A stretch of DNA of 64,000 nucleotides, taken from JANPBY01 sp963851405 (GTDB taxonomy: Bacteria; Actinomycetota; Actinomycetes; DATJPE01). A model generated the notes under the pieces. That model saw only the letters and a program-made list of their open reading frames with translations, did not search any database and had not been told where the DNA came from. Of the stretch, positions 1 to 7,807 are shown piece by piece; positions within the stretch are counted from its first letter, which is position 1, and the number at the start of each line of letters is the position of its first letter. The stretch spans positions 62,001 through 126,000 of the forward strand of contig CAWKPB010000004.1 in NCBI GenBank assembly GCA_963851405.1, in the 5' to 3' direction. The translations under genes were made by a program, and so were the position numbers.

Positions 1-937
1 TCGCGACGAGCACGGGGGTGCGCCCCTCCCGGAATTCAGCCAGCGCCCGGGTACGAGCACCCTGCGGCTTGCCCCCGTGGATGGACGTCGCCGCCACGCC
101 CTGCGAACGAAGCTGGGTAGCGACGCGATCAGCGCCGTGCTTGGTGCGCACGAACATGATCGTGCGCCCCTCGCGCGCCCCGATGTGCGAGGTGATCGCG
201 GTCTTGTCCCCAGGCGAGACCAGCAGGACGTGGTGGTCCATGGTCTCGATCGAGGCTGCCGGCGGCGCCGTGGAGTGCTCCACCGGGTGAACGAGGTAGC
301 GCTGGACCAACTGGTCGACGCCACGGTCGAGCGTGGCGGAGAAGAGCAACCGCTGTCCGCCACGCTTCACGAGGTCGAGCAGCGCCGTCACGGCGGGAAG
401 GAATCCCATGTCAGCCATGTGGTCGGCCTCGTCCAGGACAACGATCTCGACCTTGGACAGGTCAGCGTCACCCTGCTCGATCAGGTCCGTGAGCCGCCCG
501 GGGGTGGCCACGACGATCTCGACCCCACGCCGCAAAGCGTCGGCCTGCTTCGGGTACGACATGCCGCCGACGACGGTCTTCATGCGCAGTCTCAGGGACC
601 GACCCAACGGCTCCAGCGCGTCCGCAACCTGAACGGCGAGTTCCCGGGTAGGTACCAGCACGACGGCCAGCGGCTGTCGCGGTGCAGCTTTCCGCCCGCT
701 CAGTCGCACCATCATGGGCAGGCCGAACGCGAGGGTCTTGCCGGAACCGGTGCGGCCCCGACCGAGAACGTCGCGTCCGATCAGAGCGTCCGGAATAGTC
801 GCCGCCTGAATGGGGAACGGCTCGGTGATCCCGCGCCGCTCCAGGGCCTCCACCAAAACGGCCGGCAGACCGAGTTCGGAGAACGACGGTCCCTGGGAAT
901 CGGTAGGGAAGGGGTTTGTGGTCGTGGGCGTGCTCAT
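1..937 (-). CDS. DEAD-box RNA helicase (3' end cut by window edge)
   Basis: ATP-dependent RNA helicase of superfamily 2, expected to remodel RNA duplexes in the cytoplasm. About 312 N-terminal residues are visible from the ATG at 937. The Q-motif region has GITEPFPIQ with Q44, motif I is GRTGSGKT at residues 61-68, motif II is DEAD at residues 169-172, and an SAT motif III follows. The frame is open to position 1, so most of the helicase C-terminal domain, including the HRIGR motif, lies outside the window. About 200 bp separate its start from the GroES-like gene behind it. The family is certain; which of the several actinobacterial DEAD helicases it is (RhlE- or DeaD-like) cannot be told. 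Confidence 0.95.
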   Translation of the reverse strand, partial: MSTPTTTNPFPTDSQGPSFSELGLPAVLVEALERRGITEPFPIQAATIPDALIGRDVLGRGRTGSGKTLAFGLPMMVRLSGRKAAPRQPLAVVLVPTRELAVQVADALEPLGRSLRLRMKTVVGGMSYPKQADALRRGVEIVVATPGRLTDLIEQGDADLSKVEIVVLDEADHMADMGFLPAVTALLDLVKRGGQRLLFSATLDRGVDQLVQRYLVHPVEHSTAPPAASIETMDHHVLLVSPGDKTAITSHIGAREGRTIMFVRTKHGADRVATQLRSQGVAATSIHGGKPQGARTRALAEFREGRTPVLVA

Positions 938-1144
938 ACGAAAGTCGAACCTCTCAAGACGATGGCGCGTCCCGGAGAGGCCGTACGGACGCAAGGCGCC
1001 AGCAGCGGATTCGAAAGAGAACGGGCCCGGTGCGCTAGGCACCGATGAAGACCAGCCGAAGTCCCGGTGGTCGAAGCCCCTAGCCTACCGGTCCGAGCAG
1101 CGTCGGCTGACCGCCTCGCGGGTGACTCGCATCACTGCTCAGGC

Positions 1145-1489
1145 TCACAGGTAGAGCCCGGTTCCAGCGTCGGCAACCCTGGACGAGGCAACCGCATGGA
1201 CATCGCGCTCACGAAGGAGGAGATAGGTCGAGCCGTGCAGTTCCACCTCTCCGTGGTCCTCCGGCTCGAAGAGCACGCGGTCTGAGACCTCGATGGTGCG
1301 GACGTTTTGACCCACGCCGACGACGTTGGCCCAGGTGAGTCGACGGCCCACGGCCGCTGTGGCCGGAATGACAATGCCGCCACTCGAACGTCGTTCTCCG
1401 GCGGCACCATCGATCTCAACGAGCACCCGGTCATGTAACAACTTGATCGGAAGTGCGGAGTCCTTGGTCACGACGGCGAGCGTAGCCAC
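1145..1489 (-). CDS. GroES-like (Cpn10 family) protein
   Basis: A 114-residue protein with the Cpn10 fold signature: the N-terminal strand LHDRVLVEIDGAAGERRSSGGIVIP resembles the GroES start and mobile loop (quoted here in part: LHDRVLVEI, then SSGGIVIP), and a later stretch runs GVGQNVRTIEVSDRVLFEP. It differs from canonical GroES in sequence and is not next to groEL, so it is probably the divergent second GroES-like protein of actinobacteria rather than the main co-chaperonin. The stop of the upstream DUF3618 gene lies 3 bases before this ATG, so the two are probably co-transcribed. A start at a later codon nearer the LHDRV strand is possible, because the first 17 residues are not typical of the family. 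Confidence 0.85.
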   Translation of the reverse strand: MATLAVVTKDSALPIKLLHDRVLVEIDGAAGERRSSGGIVIPATAAVGRRLTWANVVGVGQNVRTIEVSDRVLFEPEDHGEVELHGSTYLLLRERDVHAVASSRVADAGTGLYL

Positions 1490-1492
1490 GCC

Positions 1493-1816
1493 CTACTTGC
1501 GCCGGATCCGATAGGTGAGCAGCAAGATCACGACGCCCGCGGTGATCGCGATGTTTCGGACGTTGGGCTTGCCGTCGTCACCAACGAAAATCCTGCGAAA
1601 CCGGTCGTTTTGCCGGCCGATCATGTTCGCTGGGGTGAGGTACTCCTGGATCGCGTCAACGTTGGCGACCAGGCTGTGGCGCGCCGCATCGAGCTCCGCC
1701 GCGACCTCCTCGGGCTTGCGAACGGGCGCTTTGATCGCTTCAGAGATCGAGTCCGGGAGCTGCTCGGTATCTCCCTCGGCCGCTGCTTCACTCGTCGACG
1801 CGTCGGTGTCTGCCAT
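1493..1816 (-). CDS. DUF3618 family membrane-anchored protein
   Basis: A 107-residue protein with an acidic, low-complexity N terminus, a DUF3618-like core around residues 35-75 (KPEEVAAELDAARHSLVANV, then an LTPANMIGRQND segment) and one hydrophobic helix close to the C terminus followed by RIRRK, so it is likely a small membrane protein with a cytoplasmic basic tail. An in-frame start 15 codons upstream exists, but the ATG at 1816 gives the usual short acidic N terminus. It is the first gene of a likely two-gene unit with the GroES-like gene and faces the zinc importer operon across a 130-bp divergent promoter region. Function unknown. Confidence 0.8.
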   Translation of the reverse strand: MADTDASTSEAAAEGDTEQLPDSISEAIKAPVRKPEEVAAELDAARHSLVANVDAIQEYLTPANMIGRQNDRFRRIFVGDDGKPNVRNIAITAGVVILLLTYRIRRK

Positions 1817-1900
1817 GGGTTTATCGTCACACAAAGCCGAGCCGGTGGGGGCGGCGGCCACCCAGACGATCGCGACACGCCGTGAAGATGCGGATCACTG

Positions 1901-1925
1901 CTTATTGCACAAGGATTGCAACAAG
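1901..1925. promoter_or_regulatory. 25-bp imperfect palindrome, candidate metal-regulator operator
   Basis: The arms are CTTATTGCA and TGCAACAAG around a 7-base centre; 8 of 9 arm pairs match (the 1904/1922 pair does not). It is AT-rich in GC-rich surroundings and ends 21 bases before the ATG of the zinc-binding lipoprotein gene. Position and symmetry suggest a repressor site for the importer operon. I do not recognise it as a standard Zur or DtxR box, so the regulator is unknown. Confidence 0.55.
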
Positions 1926-1946
1926 CGCCCACCTCCGGAGACCACC

Positions 1947-2969
1947 ATGCCCTCGGCATCACCCCGTCTGACCTCTCGAGCCCTTGTGGGTCTGACGATC
2001 CTCGCGATCCTCGCCGTGGCCGGATGTTCCGTTGCCGAATCGGCGGGCGGGGTCAATACGGGTGACCCGTTGGTGGTAGCCACGACCGTCGCACCCATCA
2101 CGAGTATCACGGCGGCCGTGGGTGGGGATCGGGTCCGGATCGAGGGAATCGTGCCCGAGGGGGTCAACAGCCACACGTTCGAGCCCGCCCCTCAGGTGGC
2201 GGAATTGCTGAGTACCGCGGACCTCGTCTTCATCAACGGGCTCAAACTTGAGGACCCGACCCTCGAACTCGCCGAGGAGAACATCAAGGACGGTGCGGAG
2301 ATCGTCGAGCTCGGCACCACCGTCTTGCCCGAGAGCGAGTGGATCTACGACTTCTCGTTCCCCAAGGAAGCGGGCAAGCCCAACCCGCACCTGTGGACCG
2401 ACCCGCTCTACGCGATCAAGTACGCGGCCGTCGTTCGGGACACACTCACCGAACGCGATCCCGACGGCGCCGCCACCTACTCCGCGAACTATGCGGCCTT
2501 CGAAGAACAGGCCACCGAACTGTCCGACGCGTTGCGCAAGGACCAGGAGTCGGTCCCCGGCGCACGTGCTCTGCTCACCTACCACGACGCATACGCCTAC
2601 TTCGGCAAGGACTACGGCTGGACGATCATCGGAGCCGTACAGCCCAACAGCTTCCAAGACCCCACGCCTCAAGAGGTGGCCTCACTCATCGACCAGGTGC
2701 GAGCTCAGGAGGTGCCCACGATCTTCGGATCGGAGGTCTTCCCCTCGGCGGTCCTCGAGGAGATCGGCCGAGCGACCGGCGCCAGATATGAAGACACCCT
2801 CCGCGACGACGATCTGCCCGGAGCTCCCGGTGAGGCCGACCACTCCTGGCTGGGCCTGATGCGGTACGACTACCGCACCATGATTACGGGCCTGGGAGGC
2901 AGCACGCCCACGCTCGACGCTCTGGACATCACGCCGGCCGTCCCTGACCAGGCGACGTACCCGCAATGA
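1947..2969 (+). CDS. Zinc-type metal ABC transporter substrate-binding lipoprotein
   Basis: Cluster A-I (TroA/ZnuA/PsaA family) binding protein of 340 residues that captures metal outside the membrane for the following ATPase and permease. The ATG at 1947 gives a classic lipoprotein signal with lipobox LAVAGC and Cys27 as lipidation site; the frame is open much further upstream but that part overlaps the opposite-strand gene and lacks sense. Likely metal ligands are His76 (SHTFEP), His148 (NPHLW), His213 (TYHDAYAYFG) and an acidic residue near 288-298. A His rather than Glu at the third ligand points to zinc over manganese. There is no long His-rich loop. The stop overlaps the ATPase start by 4 bases. 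A 25-bp palindrome precedes it. Confidence 0.92.
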   Translation: MPSASPRLTSRALVGLTILAILAVAGCSVAESAGGVNTGDPLVVATTVAPITSITAAVGGDRVRIEGIVPEGVNSHTFEPAPQVAELLSTADLVFINGLKLEDPTLELAEENIKDGAEIVELGTTVLPESEWIYDFSFPKEAGKPNPHLWTDPLYAIKYAAVVRDTLTERDPDGAATYSANYAAFEEQATELSDALRKDQESVPGARALLTYHDAYAYFGKDYGWTIIGAVQPNSFQDPTPQEVASLIDQVRAQEVPTIFGSEVFPSAVLEEIGRATGARYEDTLRDDDLPGAPGEADHSWLGLMRYDYRTMITGLGGSTPTLDALDITPAVPDQATYPQ

Positions 2970-3745
2970 CGGGCCAGGCGGGTGCGTCCTCCCTGCTGAC
3001 TCTCGACGGCGTCGATGTTCACCTTGGCGACACTCATGTCCTGCATGGCGTCACGTTCTCGGTGGCCCCAGGGGATTTCGTGGGCGTTGTGGGACCGTCC
3101 GGCTCCGGTAAGACCACGCTGCTACGCACCCTCATGGGGGCTCTGGAACCCACGCAAGGCCGCGTAACACGCAACCCGGGCACCGCGATGTCGTACGTGC
3201 CTCAGTTGGAGACCGTGAACTGGTCGTTTCCCGTGACGGTCTTCGAGTGCGTGCTCATGTCGCGCACCACCGGGCGGCGCCTGCCGTGGGCGAGCCGCCG
3301 CGAGCGAGCGGAGGTCGCTGCCGTCCTAGAGCGGCTGGGCATCGGGGCCCTGGCCCAACGCCACATCCGGCAGTTGTCCGGCGGGCAACAGCAGCGCATG
3401 TTCCTGGCCCGCGCCCTCATCCGCCAACCCGACGTCCTGCTCCTTGACGAACCGACCTCTGGCGTCGACGTCACCACTCGACACGAGATGCTCCACCTGC
3501 TCGACGACCTCAACCAAGAGGGAATCGCGGTCGTACTTACCACCCATGACCTCAACGGAATCGCCGCGCACTTGCCGCACCTGGTCTGCGTGAACGGCCA
3601 CATCGTTGCGCAAGGCACCCCCGAAGAGGTCATCACGCCCGACGTCCTCGAGGCCACGTTCGGCGCGCGCATGGAAGTGCTCCAGCACCTGGGCATGCCC
3701 GTGGTCGTCGACGAAGCCAACCCCGGTCTGCGGAGTGCCTCGTGA
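2966..3745 (+). CDS. Metal ABC transporter ATP-binding protein
   Basis: A 259-residue ABC ATPase of the zinc/manganese importer class, energising uptake with the adjacent permease. Walker A is GPSGSGKTT at residues 43-51, the ABC signature LSGGQQQR starts at 137, Walker B DVLLLDEP at 156-163, followed by the H-loop THDLN. The start ATG overlaps the preceding stop (ATGA) and its own stop overlaps the permease start in the same way, so translation of the three subunits is probably coupled. Confidence 0.95.
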   Translation: MTGQAGASSLLTLDGVDVHLGDTHVLHGVTFSVAPGDFVGVVGPSGSGKTTLLRTLMGALEPTQGRVTRNPGTAMSYVPQLETVNWSFPVTVFECVLMSRTTGRRLPWASRRERAEVAAVLERLGIGALAQRHIRQLSGGQQQRMFLARALIRQPDVLLLDEPTSGVDVTTRHEMLHLLDDLNQEGIAVVLTTHDLNGIAAHLPHLVCVNGHIVAQGTPEEVITPDVLEATFGARMEVLQHLGMPVVVDEANPGLRSAS

Positions 3746-4644
3746 ACGAGATCCTCAACACCTTGGTGCACCCGCTCGGGTACGCCTTTTTCCAGAAGGG
3801 GCTGTTCGTAGCGACCCTGTCTGGCGCCCTCCTCGGGTTCATCGGTGTCTACATCACGCTGCGCGGGATGAGCTACATCGGCCATGGCCTCTCCCACGCC
3901 ATCTTCGGTGGCTTCGCCGCCAGCCAGCTCATCGCCAGCTCGTTCTACGTGCTCGGGGCTGGCGTCTGGGGGATCGCTTCGGCCCTGGCCATCAATGCCG
4001 TCACCCGGCGCCGCAGCATCGGCGCCGACGCGGCGATCGGGGTGATCACGACCGCGTCGTTCGCCTTAGGGGTTGCGCTCATCGCGCGGTTCGGATCCAG
4101 CGGTCTGAGCTTCGACAATGCGCTGTTCGGGAGCATCCTGGGCATCAGCCGTACCCAGATCATTGGTCTGGTCGCGATCTCCGTGGTCACCGCGCTCGTC
4201 GTCTTCTTCGGCTACCGCCACCTGCTGTTCGCCACCTTCGACCCGGAGGTCGCAGCCGTTTCTGGGGTCAATGTCGCCCGCGCCGACGCGGTCCTCATGG
4301 TGATCCTGTCGCTGTCCATCCTGGCCACGCTGACGGTCATCGGTGTCACGTTGGTCGCTGCCATGCTCGTGATCCCCGCCGTGGTCGCGCGGATGCTCAC
4401 CGAGTCCTTCGGACGCATGCTGGCGTTGTCCACGGGGATCGGCGCTGCGTGCGGACTGATCGGGATGTATCTCAGCTACTACGCGGCCGTACCCTCGGGC
4501 ACGATGATCGTGCTGACCGGAGCTACCGTCTTCGTCTTGGTGCTGGCCATGGGTGGCGGCCGTCGGCTCGGCCGGACCAAGGGCATGGATGGGCACGTCG
4601 AGGAATCCCTCGTCGTCGGTCGTCCCACAACGGTAGGGAGCTGA
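3742..4644 (+). CDS. Metal ABC transporter permease
   Basis: A 300-residue integral membrane protein of the ABC-3 (ZnuB/MntB) family with about eight hydrophobic segments. The stretch GMSYIGHGLSHAIFGG near residues 35-50 is the typical family motif after the second helix. It forms the channel for the lipoprotein/ATPase pair just upstream, with a 4-base overlap to the ATPase gene. The Bcp gene follows after one base, so peroxide defence and metal uptake may share a transcript. Confidence 0.95.
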   Translation: MNEILNTLVHPLGYAFFQKGLFVATLSGALLGFIGVYITLRGMSYIGHGLSHAIFGGFAASQLIASSFYVLGAGVWGIASALAINAVTRRRSIGADAAIGVITTASFALGVALIARFGSSGLSFDNALFGSILGISRTQIIGLVAISVVTALVVFFGYRHLLFATFDPEVAAVSGVNVARADAVLMVILSLSILATLTVIGVTLVAAMLVIPAVVARMLTESFGRMLALSTGIGAACGLIGMYLSYYAAVPSGTMIVLTGATVFVLVLAMGGGRRLGRTKGMDGHVEESLVVGRPTTVGS

Positions 4645-4645
4645 C

Positions 4646-5116
4646 ATGGCCGAGCGACTGGCGCCGGGCGACAAGGCCCCCTTGTTCTCACTTCCGGATG
4701 CCGACGGCACGACCGTGTCGCTGTCCGACTACGCCGGGCAACGCGTGGTTCTGTACGTCTACCCGGCGGCCTCCACACCCGGCTGCACCACCCAGGCTTG
4801 CGACTTCAGGGATTCCCTCGCGGCGCTGTCGGCCGCGGGTCTGGCCGTCCTCGGCCTCTCCCCCGACCAGCCGGCCAAGCTGACGAAGTTCCGCGACGAG
4901 GAGGGGCTGACCTTCCCGTTGTTGTCCGACCCGACCAAAGACGTGCTCACGGCCTATGGCGCATACGGGGAGAAGAAGTTGTACGGCAAGGTCGTCGTCG
5001 GTGTGATTCGATCCACCTTCGTGATCGGCGCGGACGGGCGGCTCGAACAGGCCCAGTACAACGTCAAGGCCAAGGGCCACGTCGCCAAGCTCCGCCGCGA
5101 CCTCGGGATCGACTGA
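4646..5116 (+). CDS. bcp: Thioredoxin-dependent thiol peroxidase (Bcp/PrxQ)
   Basis: Peroxiredoxin of the BCP/PrxQ subfamily, 156 residues, reducing hydrogen and organic peroxides with electrons from thioredoxin. The active site YPAASTPGCTTQACDFRD shows the PxxxTxxC motif (Pro40, Thr44, peroxidatic Cys47) and the resolving Cys52 five residues on, diagnostic of the PrxQ type. The length is normal. It begins one base after the metal permease stop, so it is probably the fourth gene of the importer operon. Confidence 0.95.
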   Translation: MAERLAPGDKAPLFSLPDADGTTVSLSDYAGQRVVLYVYPAASTPGCTTQACDFRDSLAALSAAGLAVLGLSPDQPAKLTKFRDEEGLTFPLLSDPTKDVLTAYGAYGEKKLYGKVVVGVIRSTFVIGADGRLEQAQYNVKAKGHVAKLRRDLGID

Positions 5117-5151
5117 CCGGCCCGAAGCTCAGGTGGCGCGCCTGAGAGGGT

Positions 5152-6345
5152 GTGCCGGTGCGGCCACCCCCCTGGATGACGCGCTCGCTGGTCATCGTCT
5201 CCGTGGTGTCGTTCCTGCAGGACGCCGCGAGTGAGCTGGTCTACCCGCTGCTGCCGCTGCTCCTCACGGGAACGCTGGCCGCTCCCCCGGTGGTCCTCGG
5301 CTTCGTCGAAGGCGCTGCCACGGCGACAGCTGCCGCGGTCTCGTACGCCTCCGGGCGCCGGTCTGATCAGATCGGACGGCGGCCCCTGGTCCTGTGGGGC
5401 TACTCGCTGGCGGCGGTCGGAAAGGTCATCGTGGCCGCCGCCTGGATCTGGCCGGTGGTCCTCGTCGGCCGCCTGGTCGACCGGACCGGGAAGGGCATCC
5501 GAGGTGCCCCACGCGATGCGCTGATCACCGACTCGGTCGAACCGGCTGCGCTGGGTCGCGCCTTCGGCTTTCACCGGACCCTAGACACCTCGGGGGCGGT
5601 CCTCGGGCCGCTGATTGCCCTTGCCGCTTTAGCCGCGCTGGACGACAACCTGCGCCAGGTGCTGTGGCTGGCCGTGATCCCGGCGGCCGCGTCAGCCGGA
5701 CTGGTCCTGTTGATCAAGGAGCCCAAGCGCCCAAGTGCTCCAGCGCCAAGGAGCGCCGCGAACGACCAGCAGGCCCCCGTTGGAGCCATCCCGCTCTCTG
5801 GCGACCTGAAGCGCGTCATCGGCGTGCTCACGACCTTCGCCCTGTTCAACTTCCCCGACGTCCTCGTGCTGCTGCGGCTGTCCGACATGGGCTGGTCCAC
5901 CAACGAAGTGGTGGCCGGGTATGCGTTGTACAACGTGGCCTACACCGCGGTGTCGTTCCCGGCCGGGCGCCTGTCGGACTTCCTTCCACGGGCCAGGATC
6001 TATGCCCTAGGCCTGGTCTTTTTCGCCATTGGGTACCTCGGCCTGGGCTTGCTGGACGGTGGCCCGCTCGTCCTCGTGGTGTTGGTGCTGTACGGCGGGT
6101 TCAACGGGTGCACGGACGGCGTCGGCAAGGCGTGGGTCAGTTCGCTGGCACCAGCATCCGGGCGGGGGCGCGCCCAGGGAGCCTTCCAAGGCCTCAACGG
6201 CGGCGCGATCCTCTTCGCGGGGATCTGGGCCGGCCTGCTGTGGAACGTGGGCCCGGGAGGCGGAGTCGTACCGCTACTCATCAGCGGCTGCGTCGCGGTC
6301 CTCGCGGTGGTCGTCCTGCTGACCTACGGACGCCGTCTAGGCTGA
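5152..6345 (+). CDS. MFS transporter
   Basis: Major facilitator of 397 residues with 12 predicted membrane helices. The motif after helix 2 is GRRSDQIGRRPL, the family motif A, and a second copy, GRLSDFLPRA, appears in the C-terminal half. A GKGIRGAPRDALITDS segment after helix 4 is typical of a bacterial MFS subfamily of unknown substrate. The GTG start at 5152 follows the Bcp stop by 35 bases. The substrate cannot be predicted; drug or metabolite export is possible. Confidence 0.88.
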   Translation: MPVRPPPWMTRSLVIVSVVSFLQDAASELVYPLLPLLLTGTLAAPPVVLGFVEGAATATAAAVSYASGRRSDQIGRRPLVLWGYSLAAVGKVIVAAAWIWPVVLVGRLVDRTGKGIRGAPRDALITDSVEPAALGRAFGFHRTLDTSGAVLGPLIALAALAALDDNLRQVLWLAVIPAAASAGLVLLIKEPKRPSAPAPRSAANDQQAPVGAIPLSGDLKRVIGVLTTFALFNFPDVLVLLRLSDMGWSTNEVVAGYALYNVAYTAVSFPAGRLSDFLPRARIYALGLVFFAIGYLGLGLLDGGPLVLVVLVLYGGFNGCTDGVGKAWVSSLAPASGRGRAQGAFQGLNGGAILFAGIWAGLLWNVGPGGGVVPLLISGCVAVLAVVVLLTYGRRLG

Positions 6346-6351
6346 CCCCAC

Positions 6352-6433
6352 GCGGAAGTGGCGGAACTGGCAGACGCAACGGCTTTAGGTGCCGTCGCCT
6401 TCGGGTGTGAGGGTTCGAGTCCCTCCTTCCGCA
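6352..6433 (+). tRNA. tRNA-Leu (anticodon UAG)
   Basis: Complete cloverleaf: acceptor arms GCGGAAG and CTTCCGC, discriminator A at 6433, anticodon stem ACGGC/GCCGT with loop TTTAGGT placing TAG at 6386-6388, a class II variable arm GCCTTCGGGTG, and T-loop GGTTCGAGTCC. The CCA end is not encoded. The type II variable arm and anticodon identify tRNA-Leu reading CUN codons. The 3' half overlaps the end of rdgB on the other strand. Confidence 0.97.
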
Positions 6434-7074
6434 CCCCTCCCCCCTGACTCCTGCTGCAGCAGGTCCGTCTGCAGCAGGTCGGTGAGGTCGGGGATCAAGG
6501 CTCGCAGGGCTCGGCCGCGGTGGCTGATCGCGTCCTTGGCCCGGTCGCTGAGCTCGGCCGTCGTGTGGACCGGGTCGTCGTCGGGCACGAAGACCGGGTC
6601 GTAACCGAAGCCGTTGGAGCCACGCGGCTCAGTGATCACCTGCCCGTGCAACCGGCCTTCGACGACCGCCGTACGGCCGTCCGGGAATGCGACCGCCGCT
6701 GCGCACACGAACGCAGCACCGCGTCGTTCCTCGGGAACATCCGCCAGCTGGGCCAACAGCAACTCCAGATTGCCCCGATCACCGCCGCCCCCGGACCACC
6801 GGGCCGAGAAGATCCCAGGCATCCCGTTGAGCGCATCCACACACAGCCCGCTGTCGTCACCGATCGCCGGTAGCCCGGTGGCCTCAGCCACGGCCGTGGC
6901 CTTGAGCAGCGCATTGGCGGCAAATGTCTCGCCGGTCTCCGCGACCTCGCCGACGTCTGGGAACGCCGTCACGGCGACCAGGTCGACGCTGAGTCCAGCC
7001 GCGGCCAGGATCCGATCCAGCTCGGTCACCTTATGCGCGTTCCGGCTGGCGAGGACGACTCGCCTGGACGTCAC
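6385..7074 (-). CDS. rdgB: XTP/dITP diphosphatase (RdgB/HAM1 family)
   Basis: Non-canonical purine NTP pyrophosphatase that removes inosine and xanthosine triphosphates from the nucleotide pool. Of 229 residues the family motifs are ASRNAHKVTEL at the N terminus, GDDSGLCVDAL, GSNGFGYDPVF and SHRGRAL near the C terminus. The GTG start at 7074 overlaps the rph stop (GTGA). After the last conserved motif there is a non-conserved tail of about 30 residues; its last 15 or so codons, including GTRTLTP and the TAA stop, are the antisense of tRNA-Leu. In rdgB genes this tail is normally absent, so read-through into the tRNA gene is the simplest reading. Confidence 0.93.
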   Translation of the reverse strand: MTSRRVVLASRNAHKVTELDRILAAAGLSVDLVAVTAFPDVGEVAETGETFAANALLKATAVAEATGLPAIGDDSGLCVDALNGMPGIFSARWSGGGGDRGNLELLLAQLADVPEERRGAAFVCAAAVAFPDGRTAVVEGRLHGQVITEPRGSNGFGYDPVFVPDDDPVHTTAELSDRAKDAISHRGRALRALIPDLTDLLQTDLLQQESGGRGAEGGTRTLTPEGDGT

Positions 7075-7796
7075 GACTCCAGCGCCGCCTGCTGGATGGC
7101 GGTGAGCTCGGCGCACCCAGCAACGCCTAGGTCGAGGAGCTGATTGAGCAGGGCGCGCTCGAACGGCTCCGCCTCGGCCGTGCCCTGGACCTCGACGAAG
7201 CGGCCGTCGCCCGTGCACACGACGTTCATGTCGGTCTCGGCGCCGACGTCCTCGGTGTAGCAAAGGTCCAGCAGGGGCACGCCTCCCACGATGCCGACTG
7301 AAACGGCGGCCACCGATCCGGTAAGAGCCTGCGCGCTCGCCTTGACCAGCGACTCGCCCTTGGCCCAGGTCACCGCGTCCGCCAGGGCGACGTAGGCGCC
7401 GGTGATCGCGGCCGTGCGGGTCCCGCCGTCCGCCTGCAGGACGTCGCAGTCGAGGACGATGGTGTTCTCACCGAGCGCCTTGGTGTCGATGACCGCGCGA
7501 AGGCTCCGGCCGACCAGCCGGGAGATCTCGTGGGTGCGGCCGCCGATGCGGCCACGGACAGACTCGCGATCGCCTCGCGTGTTGGTGGAGCGCGGCAGCA
7601 TGGCGTACTCCGCGGTGACCCAGCCGTCGCCCGAACCCTTCCGCCACCGCGGGACCCCAGCGGTGAACGAGGCCTGACACAGCACCTTGGTCCGCCCGAA
7701 CTCAACGAGGACACTGCCTTCACCGTGCTCGAGCCACCTGCGTGTCACGGTGACGGGGCGGAGTTGGTCAGGGGTACGGCCATCGGAACGGGTCAT
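7071..7796 (-). CDS. rph: Ribonuclease PH
   Basis: Phosphorolytic 3'-5' exoribonuclease that trims tRNA 3' ends; 241 residues, the usual length. Diagnostic stretches are RSDGRTPDQLRPV at the start, EGSVLVEFGRTKVLC, AEYAMLPRSTNTR, and LDCDVLQADGGTRTA with the phosphate-site residues, then SVGIV and LDLCYTEDV. The ATG at 7796 gives MTRSDGR as in homologues. It lies 11 bases after the MBL gene and overlaps rdgB by 4 bases, in the same order as mycobacterial rphA-Rv1341. Confidence 0.97.
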   Translation of the reverse strand: MTRSDGRTPDQLRPVTVTRRWLEHGEGSVLVEFGRTKVLCQASFTAGVPRWRKGSGDGWVTAEYAMLPRSTNTRGDRESVRGRIGGRTHEISRLVGRSLRAVIDTKALGENTIVLDCDVLQADGGTRTAAITGAYVALADAVTWAKGESLVKASAQALTGSVAAVSVGIVGGVPLLDLCYTEDVGAETDMNVVCTGDGRFVEVQGTAEAEPFERALLNQLLDLGVAGCAELTAIQQAALES

Positions 7797-7807
7797 GAGC
7801 GAGCAGC

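Noticed and set aside
77..1048. Long plus-strand open frame of 323 codons
   Set aside because: It is the shadow of the minus-strand DEAD-box helicase, whose motifs are intact; its own translation has no recognisable domain.
1515..1946. Frame extending the zinc-binding lipoprotein 144 codons upstream
   Set aside because: This part lies over the minus-strand DUF3618 gene and would bury the lipoprotein signal inside the protein.
6385..6433. GTRTLTP tail of RdgB as a conserved protein motif
   Set aside because: It is the antisense reading of tRNA-Leu, a well-known cause of repeated spurious tails.
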